From CAZBUK01 sp964495085 (GTDB lineage: Bacteria; Bacteroidota; Ignavibacteria; T3Sed10-11), in assembly GCA_964495085.1 (NCBI GenBank), contig CAZBUK010000038.1, forward strand, positions 1 through 34,320: a stretch of DNA of 34,320 bases, read 5' to 3'. The stretch's first letter is position 1, and every line of letters begins with the position of its first letter. Positions 1 to 7,531 of the stretch are shown here, in pieces. The notes beneath the pieces were generated by a model, which did no database searches, was not told where the DNA came from, and saw only the letters and a program-made list of their open reading frames with translations. A program made the position numbers and the translations under genes.

Positions 1-67
1 CCCGAAAGGACCTGATGGTTTCAAAGAACAAGTTTTCTAATACTTATATAATTAGAAACCTCTAATT

Positions 68-91
68 AATCTGTGATGATCATCACAGATT
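68..91. promoter_or_regulatory. Perfect 24-bp palindrome, CRP/FNR-family-like operator
   Basis: The 24 bases are a perfect inverted repeat whose core is TGTGA-TGATCA-TCACA, an exact match to the classic CRP half-site pattern (TGTGA-N6-TCACA). It lies 150 bp upstream of the membrane protease start at 244, with a TATAAT hexamer at 47-52. It could control the protease or a gene beyond the left edge. It could also simply form a hairpin, since no U-run follows. No regulator gene is in the window, so the CRP/FNR assignment rests on the motif alone. Confidence 0.5.
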
Positions 92-116
92 TCGATATTT
101 CGTAAATATCTTTCAT

Positions 117-151
117 AACCCGGGATTACCTACCGTTTTCCTGGGTTTTTT
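117..151 (+). terminator. Rho-independent terminator
   Basis: AACCCGG (117-123) pairs with CC-T-GGGTT (140-147) with one bulged T, and the stem runs into a T-run (146-151). It reads on the plus strand, so it probably ends a transcript entering from the left of the window, separating it from the protease gene. Confidence 0.6.
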
Positions 152-243
152 ATTCATCCGCATCTTTTTATTCATCTCGGAATTGATTACTTTATCACCT
201 CAATCAGCGAATCCGTTCAACTACATCCGATTTCGAGAATTAA

Positions 244-1233
244 TTGCAGGAAGATGACTTTTCCCGAATCTACGGGCAATACCGGGATACAAGAAATTAC
301 CGGTTTAAAAACAGGTATTTTCTACATATAAGCTTATTTCTTGTCACTTTTTTCACAACTACCGTCGCCGGCGTCGCTTGGTTGAATATCGATCCCTTTG
401 CGCTCGAAAACCTGAGCTTCGGACTCACCTATTCAACTCTTCTCCTGACGGTTCTGACATTTCATGAATTCGGGCACTATTTTGCATCGCGTTTCCACGG
501 TATTCATGCGACCCTCCCCTTCTACATCCCCTTTCCCCCCCTCCCAGGCGTGATTAATTTTGGCACTCTCGGCGCGATAATCCGAATTCGTGCAGCGATT
601 CCGAATAAAAAAATTCTATTCGATATAGGAATCGCGGGACCTATTGCGGGATTCGTGGTGTCGGTCGCAATTCTGATCTACGGCATGATCAACCTGCCTG
701 ACCTCGAATACCTGTATAACATTCATCCTGAATACAGAGGGATGGCCGAACTGCCGGAGGGGAATCTGATATTTGGCAGCACGCTGATGCTCGAACTACT
801 CAAAGAAATTTTTGTCGCACGAGACGCTTTCTTCCCGCCGATGAATGAAATCTACCACTATCCCTTCCTTACGGTCGGATGGTTCGGCATGCTCATCACC
901 GCATTGAATCTGCTTCCCGTCGGGCAGTTGGACGGAGGACACATATCCTATGCGATGTTCGGTGATACTCACATTCTTCTCGCACGAGTCGTATTTGTCT
1001 TGCTGCTGTTTCTCGGCATATCGGGATTACTACCCCTTCTCGGCTTCAACCTTTCTTTCGGTTGGGCAGGGTGGCTTATGTGGGCAGGAATACTCTACTT
1101 CTTTATAAAACTCAAACACCCTCCCGTCGCAGACTCTTCACCCCTGGACACGCGACGCGTGCGACTCGGCTGGTCCGCATTTATCATCCTCGCTCTCTGC
1201 TTCTCTCCCGTGCCATTGTCACTCCAGCTCTGA
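244..1233 (+). CDS. Site-2-protease-like membrane zinc metalloprotease (M50 family)
   Basis: Polytopic membrane protein of 329 residues. The zinc-binding HEFGH motif is at residues 74-78 inside a hydrophobic helix. The M50 second motif LNLLPVGQLDGGH is at 221-233, with Asp230 as the third zinc ligand, and a GPIAG segment typical of the family sits near 132-136. There is no PDZ domain, so it resembles compact S2P/EcfE-like peptidases of the FCB group and plants rather than RseP. It is expected to cut membrane-embedded substrates, but the substrate cannot be read from context. The start is TTG at 244, directly after an in-frame TAA. No ATG exists before residue 148, so a non-ATG start is needed; the exact one is uncertain. 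A promoter for the next operon begins just after its stop. Confidence 0.85.
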   Translation: MQEDDFSRIYGQYRDTRNYRFKNRYFLHISLFLVTFFTTTVAGVAWLNIDPFALENLSFGLTYSTLLLTVLTFHEFGHYFASRFHGIHATLPFYIPFPPLPGVINFGTLGAIIRIRAAIPNKKILFDIGIAGPIAGFVVSVAILIYGMINLPDLEYLYNIHPEYRGMAELPEGNLIFGSTLMLELLKEIFVARDAFFPPMNEIYHYPFLTVGWFGMLITALNLLPVGQLDGGHISYAMFGDTHILLARVVFVLLLFLGISGLLPLLGFNLSFGWAGWLMWAGILYFFIKLKHPPVADSSPLDTRRVRLGWSAFIILALCFSPVPLSLQL

Positions 1234-1238
1234 TATTA

Positions 1239-1267
1239 TTGACTTTGCCGCTATATTTCGTTAATTT
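1239..1267 (+). promoter_or_regulatory. Sigma70-type promoter for the surface-protein operon
   Basis: TTGACT (1239-1244) and TAATTT (1262-1267) are separated by exactly 17 bp. They start 6 bp after the protease stop codon and about 50-90 bp before the lipoprotein start. The same spacing and similar hexamers recur before other genes in this window, which strengthens the call. Confidence 0.55.
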
Positions 1268-1361
1268 TGAAAACGATTATTCAATATAATTCCGGAGACG
1301 GTTAAGAAAATAGTTGCTACGGTGTGCTCTTTTATGGCTTGAACGTTTTGTAAACAATGGT

Positions 1362-2216
1362 ATGGGTGCAACTATTTCCAGTCCGAAATCTCCGGGAATT
1401 CTACCCGTTTTTTCCTCCGTTATTCTCATCCCTGCAATATCTCTGTTGCTATATAATGGGTGTGACTCCGACGTGAAGGATATCGTCGATCCTTCATTCG
1501 TCACCCCCTATATTCTCTCGCTGGAAGTAACACCGGATACGATTAATACGGACACGGTCGGCTCCTCATCGCAGCCATCCCCAACCGGAGAATTGGAATT
1601 GACATGGAATGTCGGCATACAGGTACACCGTCGAGGTATAGAACCCTTCCGGATTGTTTATTCACTCACCTCACAACGGTTGGGAAGTATCATTGTTCAG
1701 GGAACGATCGACGCGCAGGATAATGGGGACCTGGAAACGTTCTGGACGAACTTTTCCTTCAGCGGCGCCTTCAACCGATCGGATATAGGAAAATACCTCA
1801 TCGAGGTCGGCATACAGAACGGCGACGGATTCGTCGGTAATTCCCGAACGGCGATCGTAGAGTTAATACGGACCAACCGACCGCCGGTTATCCTCTCGGT
1901 AACCGCTCCGGATACCATCCAGCTTCCGGAACCGGTCGGCAATGAACCTCAATCAACGACATTCGCGGTCGACGTAATCGTCGATGATCCGGATGGAAAT
2001 GACGATGTAACGAGCGTCTACTTCTACTCGTATAATCCGGCGGGAGAGCGTGGCCCGGCGACATTCCAGCTGAGAAATCTGGGGAACGGCCTATTCAGCG
2101 ATACGCTGAGCGTAAACAGCAACAATACGCGGGGTACGTACAGATTCGAATTCCGGGCAGTCGATCGATCGAGTGCCGTCAGCGACACGGTCAATCATTT
2201 TATAACTTTGCAATAA
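1362..2216 (+). CDS. Putative lipoprotein with Ig-like C-terminal region
   Basis: I do not recognise a named family. From the ATG at 1362 the protein has 284 residues, a hydrophobic N-terminal stretch and a Cys at residue 34 preceded by LLLYNG, an acceptable though not ideal lipobox. The remainder is beta-rich. A segment beginning RPPVILSVTAPDTI and containing VDDPDGNDDV resembles the Ig/cadherin-like modules common in exported FCB proteins. An in-frame TTG at 1314 would add 16 residues before the signal; I prefer 1362, but neither start has a clear Shine-Dalgarno. It is first in an operon with a sorting-domain protein and two outer-membrane barrels, so a cell-surface role is likely. Confidence 0.7.
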   Translation: MGATISSPKSPGILPVFSSVILIPAISLLLYNGCDSDVKDIVDPSFVTPYILSLEVTPDTINTDTVGSSSQPSPTGELELTWNVGIQVHRRGIEPFRIVYSLTSQRLGSIIVQGTIDAQDNGDLETFWTNFSFSGAFNRSDIGKYLIEVGIQNGDGFVGNSRTAIVELIRTNRPPVILSVTAPDTIQLPEPVGNEPQSTTFAVDVIVDDPDGNDDVTSVYFYSYNPAGERGPATFQLRNLGNGLFSDTLSVNSNNTRGTYRFEFRAVDRSSAVSDTVNHFITLQ

Positions 2217-2219
2217 GTA

Positions 2220-3779
2220 ATGAGAATCCTTCATATCACCATATTGTTTGCCTCGATTCATCCACTCTTTCAGGCCGTGGGTCAGTCGCATATCGCCCCG
2301 ACGTACCGTCTCTCTGAAGAAGCTACACTCCACTCATTCCCGCCGAGCAACAGCGCTGCGCACGTCGTCAGTCGGAATGATACACTCTGGTTCGGTACCG
2401 GCGGAGGACTGACGAGAACGGTTGAGCCGGGAATTCATTGGGAATATTTTCGTGGAGATGAAGCTTTTCAGCCGCATGGGATTTTTTCGGTTCACCAACG
2501 GGGATCCGTGTTCTGGGTTTCGACCGGCTATTATAAAGAAACTACTGCGGGATCGCAGCAATCGGGCAGCGGATATACTTTCTCGAAGGATGGCGGGATC
2601 ACCTGGCAGTATATTCCCCAACCTCTCGACAACTATGATGTTGATACGCTCCAGTACGGTGATAACAAAATCCCGACTCTCGGCATCACGACCGACGTAT
2701 CGAATATCACATACAGTCTCAGTTCTTACGGCGACGAAATCTTGACCGCCAGCTTCGCGGGCGGACTGCGAAAAACGAGCGACGACGGCGAAACATGGAC
2801 GAAGATAATTCTCCCGCCGGATCATTTGAACGCTATCAGTCCGGACGATGATCTTCGTTTCGCACTATCCCCCGTTGCCGGTAGATTGATCGACGAAGGC
2901 TATCTGAATCACGCGGTCTTCTCCGTCTTTGTGGACAACGAGAACCGTATATGGACCGGCACCGCGAACGGTATCAATCTATCGCTCGACGGGGGGAGCA
3001 GCTGGCGAAAATTCAATTATCAGAATCAGATTAAAGGGATTCTCGGCAACTGGGTGATCAAGATCGCAGAGCAGAAACTTGCCGACGGTACCACGCGAAT
3101 ATGGTGCACAAACTGGCGGGCTGAAGATCAGAACGAAAAATTCGGTGTCAGCTACACGGACGACGGCGGCGAGACCTGGATCAATCTGCTGCATGATACC
3201 CGGGCATACGATTTCGCATTCAGAGATCACATCATTTATATTGCCACGGAACGGGGTATCACGCGATCGGAAGACGATGGAAGGACATGGAACACCTCAG
3301 GCACTATTTACGATCCCGTCAATCTGCAGCAATTTGTATCGCGCGAAATATTGTCGGTCGCGGCGCTTCCGAACGGCACCGTCTGGGTAGGAGGCGGAGA
3401 AGGAATCGCGCGAACAGAGGATGCCGGCGGGAATACATTCGGATCGACATGGAACATCTTTCGTTCGTACAGCTCCGTTGCCGGCTCACACTCGACATAT
3501 TCCTATCCGAATCCTTTCTCACCTTCATTCAGCCAGACACGCATTCACTACGATACCGGCAACGGCGAAGCCGATGTTACTATTGAGATTTTCGATTTCG
3601 GGATGAATCTGATCAGAACGCTCATCCGCAATGCCCCCCGTCCGGCAAACATCGAACTCGACGAAGTCTGGAACGGAACCGACGATACAGGCAATACCGT
3701 ACCGAACGGCGTATATTTCTACCGGGTACAGCTGAATGGAAATAACGGAGCGTGGGGAAAAGTTATGGTGTTGCAATGA
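2220..3779 (+). CDS. Secreted Asp-box beta-propeller protein with C-terminal sorting/FlgD-Ig domain
   Basis: 519 residues with a signal-like N-terminus. Five Asp-box (BNR, SxDxGxTW-type) repeats are visible near residues 122, 187, 255, 313 and 350, for example SKDGGITW and TDDGGETW, indicating a beta-propeller like those of sialidase or Ycf48-type proteins. No sialidase catalytic set is evident. The last ~95 residues carry YPNPF (429-433) and NGVYFYRV (496-503). That is the hallmark of the FlgD-Ig/type A C-terminal domain used as a type IX secretion signal or surface anchor in FCB bacteria. The gene starts 3 bp after the lipoprotein stop and overlaps the next gene by 4 bp, so the genes are probably co-translated. 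Ligand unknown. Confidence 0.8.
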   Translation: MRILHITILFASIHPLFQAVGQSHIAPTYRLSEEATLHSFPPSNSAAHVVSRNDTLWFGTGGGLTRTVEPGIHWEYFRGDEAFQPHGIFSVHQRGSVFWVSTGYYKETTAGSQQSGSGYTFSKDGGITWQYIPQPLDNYDVDTLQYGDNKIPTLGITTDVSNITYSLSSYGDEILTASFAGGLRKTSDDGETWTKIILPPDHLNAISPDDDLRFALSPVAGRLIDEGYLNHAVFSVFVDNENRIWTGTANGINLSLDGGSSWRKFNYQNQIKGILGNWVIKIAEQKLADGTTRIWCTNWRAEDQNEKFGVSYTDDGGETWINLLHDTRAYDFAFRDHIIYIATERGITRSEDDGRTWNTSGTIYDPVNLQQFVSREILSVAALPNGTVWVGGGEGIARTEDAGGNTFGSTWNIFRSYSSVAGSHSTYSYPNPFSPSFSQTRIHYDTGNGEADVTIEIFDFGMNLIRTLIRNAPRPANIELDEVWNGTDDTGNTVPNGVYFYRVQLNGNNGAWGKVMVLQ

Positions 3780-4723
3780 TGAATAGAATAATATATCTCC
3801 TTCTGCTGCCTCTGATAGCTCTCCATCTTGCTTCCGATCTATACGGTCAGGATACGGCGCCCGGAGCATTCAGTCGAATGGGTTTCGGCGCACGGGGGAT
3901 CGGATTCGGCAACGCAGCGATAGCAGTACCCTGGGTAAACCACGGAAGTTATTATAATCCTGCTTCGATCGCCTTCGTGGTCATCCCGAAGGTCGAGGCA
4001 ACCCTGGGTGTTCTTTCCCTCGACCGGAGACTAAATTATCTCCATTTCACGACCCGCATACCCCCCTCCGCCGGTTTCTCGATCTCTGCGATCAATGCCG
4101 GTGTTTCCCGCATCGACGGCAGAAATCGCGATGGAGTTCACACCGAATTTCTTTCGACGTCGGAAAATTTATTTATGTTCGCTTTTGCGTCTCAGTTCTC
4201 CCCCCGATTCTCCGGGGGACTCGCTTTCAAGCTCTATTATTACAATCTGCACGAGGGGATGTCAAGTACGACGCTCGGTTTCGATGTGGGTCTGCTTTAC
4301 CGGTATAATGAATCATTTTCTTTCGGATTGAGTATCAAGGATATCAAAAGCCAATATAAATGGGATTCGTCGGGTTTGTACGAGCAGAGTGGCCGGTCGA
4401 CCACCGATTCCTTTCCACTTATGGTGCAAGCCGGCATTGCATACCTGTCCTCCGATAAAACCCTGCTCCTCGGTATCCAGGGTGAGTATTCGAAGGAGCT
4501 CGATCTTATAGTTCGCCTCGGCGCCGAAGCGTATCTGACGGAACATCTCACGCTTCGGGGGGGTATCGACCGGTTTCATGAAATGAATACTACGAAACCT
4601 GCACTCGGGTTGTCGATCATGTATCCGCTTAAGAATATGCTTCCTTCGATCAATTATACGCTCGTTTTCGAACCATACGCACCCGCCAGTATGCATCTGA
4701 TCGGAGTCGGAGTCGAATTTTAA
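3776..4723 (+). CDS. PorV/PorQ-family outer-membrane beta-barrel protein (first copy)
   Basis: 315 residues. A signal peptide (MMNRIIYLLLLP... ending near LYGQ) is followed by APGAFSRMGFGARGIGFGNAA, the N-terminal signature of PorV/PorQ/UPF0164 barrels, and NPAS (YYNPASIAF). Alternating hydrophobic strands fill the rest and the C-terminus ends in Phe (GVGVEF), as in many outer-membrane barrels. The ATG at 3776 overlaps the preceding TGA (ATGA), which argues for translational coupling and against the upstream in-frame GTG at 3752. In Bacteroidota PorV acts in type IX secretion and LPS attachment of cargo. Here the function is inferred from family and from the cargo-like gene upstream. Confidence 0.8.
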   Translation: MMNRIIYLLLLPLIALHLASDLYGQDTAPGAFSRMGFGARGIGFGNAAIAVPWVNHGSYYNPASIAFVVIPKVEATLGVLSLDRRLNYLHFTTRIPPSAGFSISAINAGVSRIDGRNRDGVHTEFLSTSENLFMFAFASQFSPRFSGGLAFKLYYYNLHEGMSSTTLGFDVGLLYRYNESFSFGLSIKDIKSQYKWDSSGLYEQSGRSTTDSFPLMVQAGIAYLSSDKTLLLGIQGEYSKELDLIVRLGAEAYLTEHLTLRGGIDRFHEMNTTKPALGLSIMYPLKNMLPSINYTLVFEPYAPASMHLIGVGVEF

Positions 4724-4753
4724 ACAGTACTGAATATGGGATAGTGAGTCTCA

Positions 4754-5656
4754 ATGAAAAGCTTAATTCTTTATATATTTTTTGCATTCCTGTTGCTCAC
4801 CCGGACGACCCTAGCCGGAGGAAGCTCCGGACTTACTTTTTTAAAACTCGATACCGGGAGCAGGATCGCAGCTATGGGTGGAGCGGCAACTTCACTTTAC
4901 CATAATGCATCCGCAGTGCACTATAATCCGGCAAACATCGCCGGAATGCCCGGCTCCGAGATCCAACTGATGCACACTTCATGGATTCAGGGGATGTCGA
5001 TGCAATACGCCGTTGCGGCGTTCGCAATGGACCGCGCTTCTCTCGGTATCTCGCTCTACAATGCATCGGTGGACGATATCGAAGTGAGAACGAGACCCGG
5101 TCCGCCGGAAGCGACATTTACCGCGAGAAATTTTGCTGCCGCTGCGACGTTCGCCTACCGTACGAGTCCTTCATTCCGCTTAGGGATTACCGGCAAATTA
5201 CTCTATGAAAAAATATTCGTCGACGAAGCGACGGGGTACGCATTCGATTTCGGGTTTTTATACCGGACATCGACTCCCGGCTTGTATTTCGGGCTTGCAA
5301 TACTGAACGCGGGTTCAATGAGCGCCCTCCGGGACGAGTCGACCGAGCTTCCTCTGACATACCGTGTCGGTTCATCGTATGAATTACCGCTCCTGCTTCA
5401 GGACCTTGTCGTTCAGGTATCGGTCGACGTAATGCGGTACGGAGACGATGATAAACTGCACCTGATGTTCGGCGGTGAATTGAACTATACCAATTCGATA
5501 TTTATCAGGGTTGGTTACCGATCGGGGGTGGAGGAAAGGGGACTAAGTACCGGATTGGGACTCAGACACAGGTTTCTCAAGTTCGACTATGCATTCATAC
5601 CGTTACGCAACAATCTCGGTACCGGGCATTCTATCACCGTCGGTTTCTTATTATAA
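4754..5656 (+). CDS. PorV/PorQ-family outer-membrane beta-barrel protein (second copy)
   Basis: 300 residues with a signal peptide ending near TTLAGG. The conserved N-terminal block LKLDTGSRIAAMGGAA and the YNPANIAG motif identify the PorV/PorQ family more clearly than in the upstream copy. The protein ends in hydrophobic residues (ITVGFLL). It lies 30 bp after the first barrel gene on the same strand, so they likely share a transcript. The two barrels are clearly diverged, so this is not a recent duplication. Whether this is the true PorV shuttle of a type IX system cannot be decided without the rest of the genome. Confidence 0.85.
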   Translation: MKSLILYIFFAFLLLTRTTLAGGSSGLTFLKLDTGSRIAAMGGAATSLYHNASAVHYNPANIAGMPGSEIQLMHTSWIQGMSMQYAVAAFAMDRASLGISLYNASVDDIEVRTRPGPPEATFTARNFAAAATFAYRTSPSFRLGITGKLLYEKIFVDEATGYAFDFGFLYRTSTPGLYFGLAILNAGSMSALRDESTELPLTYRVGSSYELPLLLQDLVVQVSVDVMRYGDDDKLHLMFGGELNYTNSIFIRVGYRSGVEERGLSTGLGLRHRFLKFDYAFIPLRNNLGTGHSITVGFLL

Positions 5657-5751
5657 AACGCGTCCTTTCAATGCCTGCGATTCGGAACCATAACCCCGAA
5701 GCGCATGTTATAGACAAGAGACTATATTAATTCTTATTCAGGATCGGACTC

Positions 5752-6270
5752 ATGCGTTACCTTTTTATTGCGGGAATAACCGCATTAATTGTCATCTTCG
5801 GACTCCTGCAGCTCAAGCAACCACAGGGAACCTACGCCGGCACAAACGGAAAAGTCGGATGGGAATCGGATCAGGATGCCGCCGTCAAAGCGGCAGATCA
5901 GAATAAAAAATTGATGGTCTATGTCTTTACCGAGTGGTGTTCCTGGTGTAAGAAAATGGAGGGAGAAGTTTTTACGGACGACCGCGTCGCCGACCGCCTC
6001 CGCGAGTCCTACATAGCGCTTGCCATAAATGCGGAATCGAACCGCAAAATCACATTCAACCGGAAAGAGTTCACAGAGAAACAACTCGCTCAGATGTTGG
6101 GAGTGAGAGGTTTTCCGACGACCGTCTTCCTCGCATCCAACGCCGAACAGATAACACTCGCTCCGGGATTTATTCCACCCGATCGGTTCGCTTCGGTCCT
6201 GGTGTTTATCGGCGATGATCATTACCAAACAATGAGTTGGAATGATTTTATCAACAGCAGAGGAGGTTGA
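5752..6270 (+). CDS. Exported thioredoxin-fold protein with CSWC active site
   Basis: 172 residues: an N-terminal hydrophobic anchor or signal (residues 2-20), then a thioredoxin fold of the thioredoxin_7/DUF255 type. The redox motif is CSWC (Cys63, Cys66) in FTEWCSWCKKME. The cis-proline loop is GFPTTVFL (Pro122). This architecture suits a periplasmic thiol-disulfide reductase or oxidase. An AGGA sequence lies about 10 bp before the ATG. It has its own 95-bp upstream gap, so it may be separate from the barrel operon. Its client proteins are unknown. Confidence 0.8.
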   Translation: MRYLFIAGITALIVIFGLLQLKQPQGTYAGTNGKVGWESDQDAAVKAADQNKKLMVYVFTEWCSWCKKMEGEVFTDDRVADRLRESYIALAINAESNRKITFNRKEFTEKQLAQMLGVRGFPTTVFLASNAEQITLAPGFIPPDRFASVLVFIGDDHYQTMSWNDFINSRGG

Positions 6271-6346
6271 GAACCGTACAAAGTAGATCCAGACCGACAT
6301 CTCTTTTCTGAACATACCATCCCCCACGCCCTTTTTTCAATCGTTG

Positions 6347-6399
6347 GGCGGGAAGATCTTCTCACGGGTAGCTGCACCCGGTTTCTGAGAACTCCCGCC
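6347..6399 (+). other. Nested stem, possible structured leader RNA
   Basis: Three helices nest in order. GGCGGGA (6347-6353) pairs with TCCCGCC (6393-6399). TTCTCA (6359-6364) pairs with TGAGAA (6386-6391). CGGGT (6365-6369) pairs with ACCCG (6376-6380) around a 6-nt loop. A further 7-bp hairpin, CCGGCAG/CTGCCGG, follows at 6448-6469. No U-run follows either, so they are not ordinary terminators. They sit in the 253-bp gap before the nucleotidyltransferase gene. I tried and failed to match them to the known riboswitch classes I can recall. Complementarity is seen; function is inference. Confidence 0.35.
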
Positions 6400-6523
6400 A
6401 GACTGCTTCGCCATTTTCTCCGGAACGGCGGTTATATTTATTCACATCCGGCAGGGAATATTCTGCCGGTACGGACATATATGTCTCTGTACACTTCCTG
6501 AACGAAAAGGGTAACTACATCGT

Positions 6524-7531
6524 ATGCAATCGACACGAATCCAATGCAGCGACCATGCGACCGCGATTCTATCTTGTCTCTGTTACTTCGATATATTCAG
6601 TTATCCGCTCAAACCGTCGGAAATCCGAAGCTTCATTCCCGGAATAGCGCTCTCCCTCGATGACCTCATCGGCGAGTTAAACTCTTACCCGGTTGCATCC
6701 TGTATATCTTCCGATCGCGGATATTTTTATCTCCGTCACCGAGATAGGTCGATCATCGACGAACGAATCAAGCAGGAAGCATTCGCGGGGAAACGCTGGA
6801 AGGCTGCCCGGATCATGACTAAAATCATAAAGATGTTTCCCTATGTACGTGCTGTTATGATTTCCGGAGATTTATCAAAAAACATTTCCACACAAGCGAG
6901 CGATATCGATTATTTTATTCTAGTTGAACCGGGCCATCTCTGGATAGCTCGGGCATTATTGACCGCATTTAAAAAGATCTGCCTCCTGAACCGGCGAACG
7001 TATTTCTGCCTTAATTTCTTCCGGACTACCGATCACCTGGCGTTCGACGACTCGAAAGATTTTTTTACGGCGGTCGAGTTGAGAACGCTGAAGCCGACAT
7101 TCAATTCCGTTTTGCTTCGGCATCTTATCAGATCGAACATCTGGGTCGAAAAGTTCTTTCCGAATTTCGAAGACGACCCGTCCACAGCCGACGCAGCTGA
7201 TGATAGGATATCGCTTCTCCAGATCATATCCGAGAGAATACTCAACCGTCTCGGCGTCCGAAAACTCGATCCGATAATACGGGAGGCGATGAAACGAAGC
7301 TGGCGCTCACGATATCCGCATTTGAGCGAAGAAGAGTTTAATTACTGCTTTCGATGCACCGCGACGGAATCAACTGCATTCGCGAAAGAATCCAGAAAAA
7401 ATATCATGCGGGAGTTTACAGACACGTTAACCCGCTACAAAGAATTATTTGGATATCCGATCGCTGTTCGACCTTTGACATCCCTTTCGGTTCGTTCCCG
7501 CAGACACTTTCATCAGCAAGAGGCCCACTGA
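6524..7531 (+). CDS. Nucleotidyltransferase-fold protein paired with a radical SAM enzyme
   Basis: 335 residues. The central block MISGDLSKNISTQASDIDYF (near residues 112-131) fits the pol-beta/MNT nucleotidyltransferase signature: an SG(D)-S loop followed by the metal-binding SDID (126-129). The N-terminal ~100 residues look helical, perhaps a winged-helix part. The C-terminal part is helical and unrecognised. Its TGA overlaps the ATG of the radical SAM gene by one base, implying a coupled function. Similar proteins occur beside B12-binding radical SAM genes in FCB polysaccharide or lipid clusters, where the substrate is generally unknown. It could transfer a nucleotide to a small molecule or protein; nothing here distinguishes these. 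Confidence 0.6.
   Translation: MQSTRIQCSDHATAILSCLCYFDIFSYPLKPSEIRSFIPGIALSLDDLIGELNSYPVASCISSDRGYFYLRHRDRSIIDERIKQEAFAGKRWKAARIMTKIIKMFPYVRAVMISGDLSKNISTQASDIDYFILVEPGHLWIARALLTAFKKICLLNRRTYFCLNFFRTTDHLAFDDSKDFFTAVELRTLKPTFNSVLLRHLIRSNIWVEKFFPNFEDDPSTADAADDRISLLQIISERILNRLGVRKLDPIIREAMKRSWRSRYPHLSEEEFNYCFRCTATESTAFAKESRKNIMREFTDTLTRYKELFGYPIAVRPLTSLSVRSRRHFHQQEAH

Noticed and set aside
6335..6350. Terminator at CGCCC/GGGCG after the thioredoxin-fold gene
   Set aside because: The T-run lies in the loop rather than after the stem, and the stem competes with the larger nested structure.
6271..6523. Cobalamin, SAM, TPP or FMN riboswitch before the radical SAM pair
   Set aside because: None of the conserved core strings of these classes is present in the right order; only unassigned stems are seen.
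7354..7530. Longer N-terminus for the radical SAM protein
   Set aside because: The extension lies inside the preceding gene in another frame. The family-like start MRPDILLVHP begins at the overlapping ATG at 7531.
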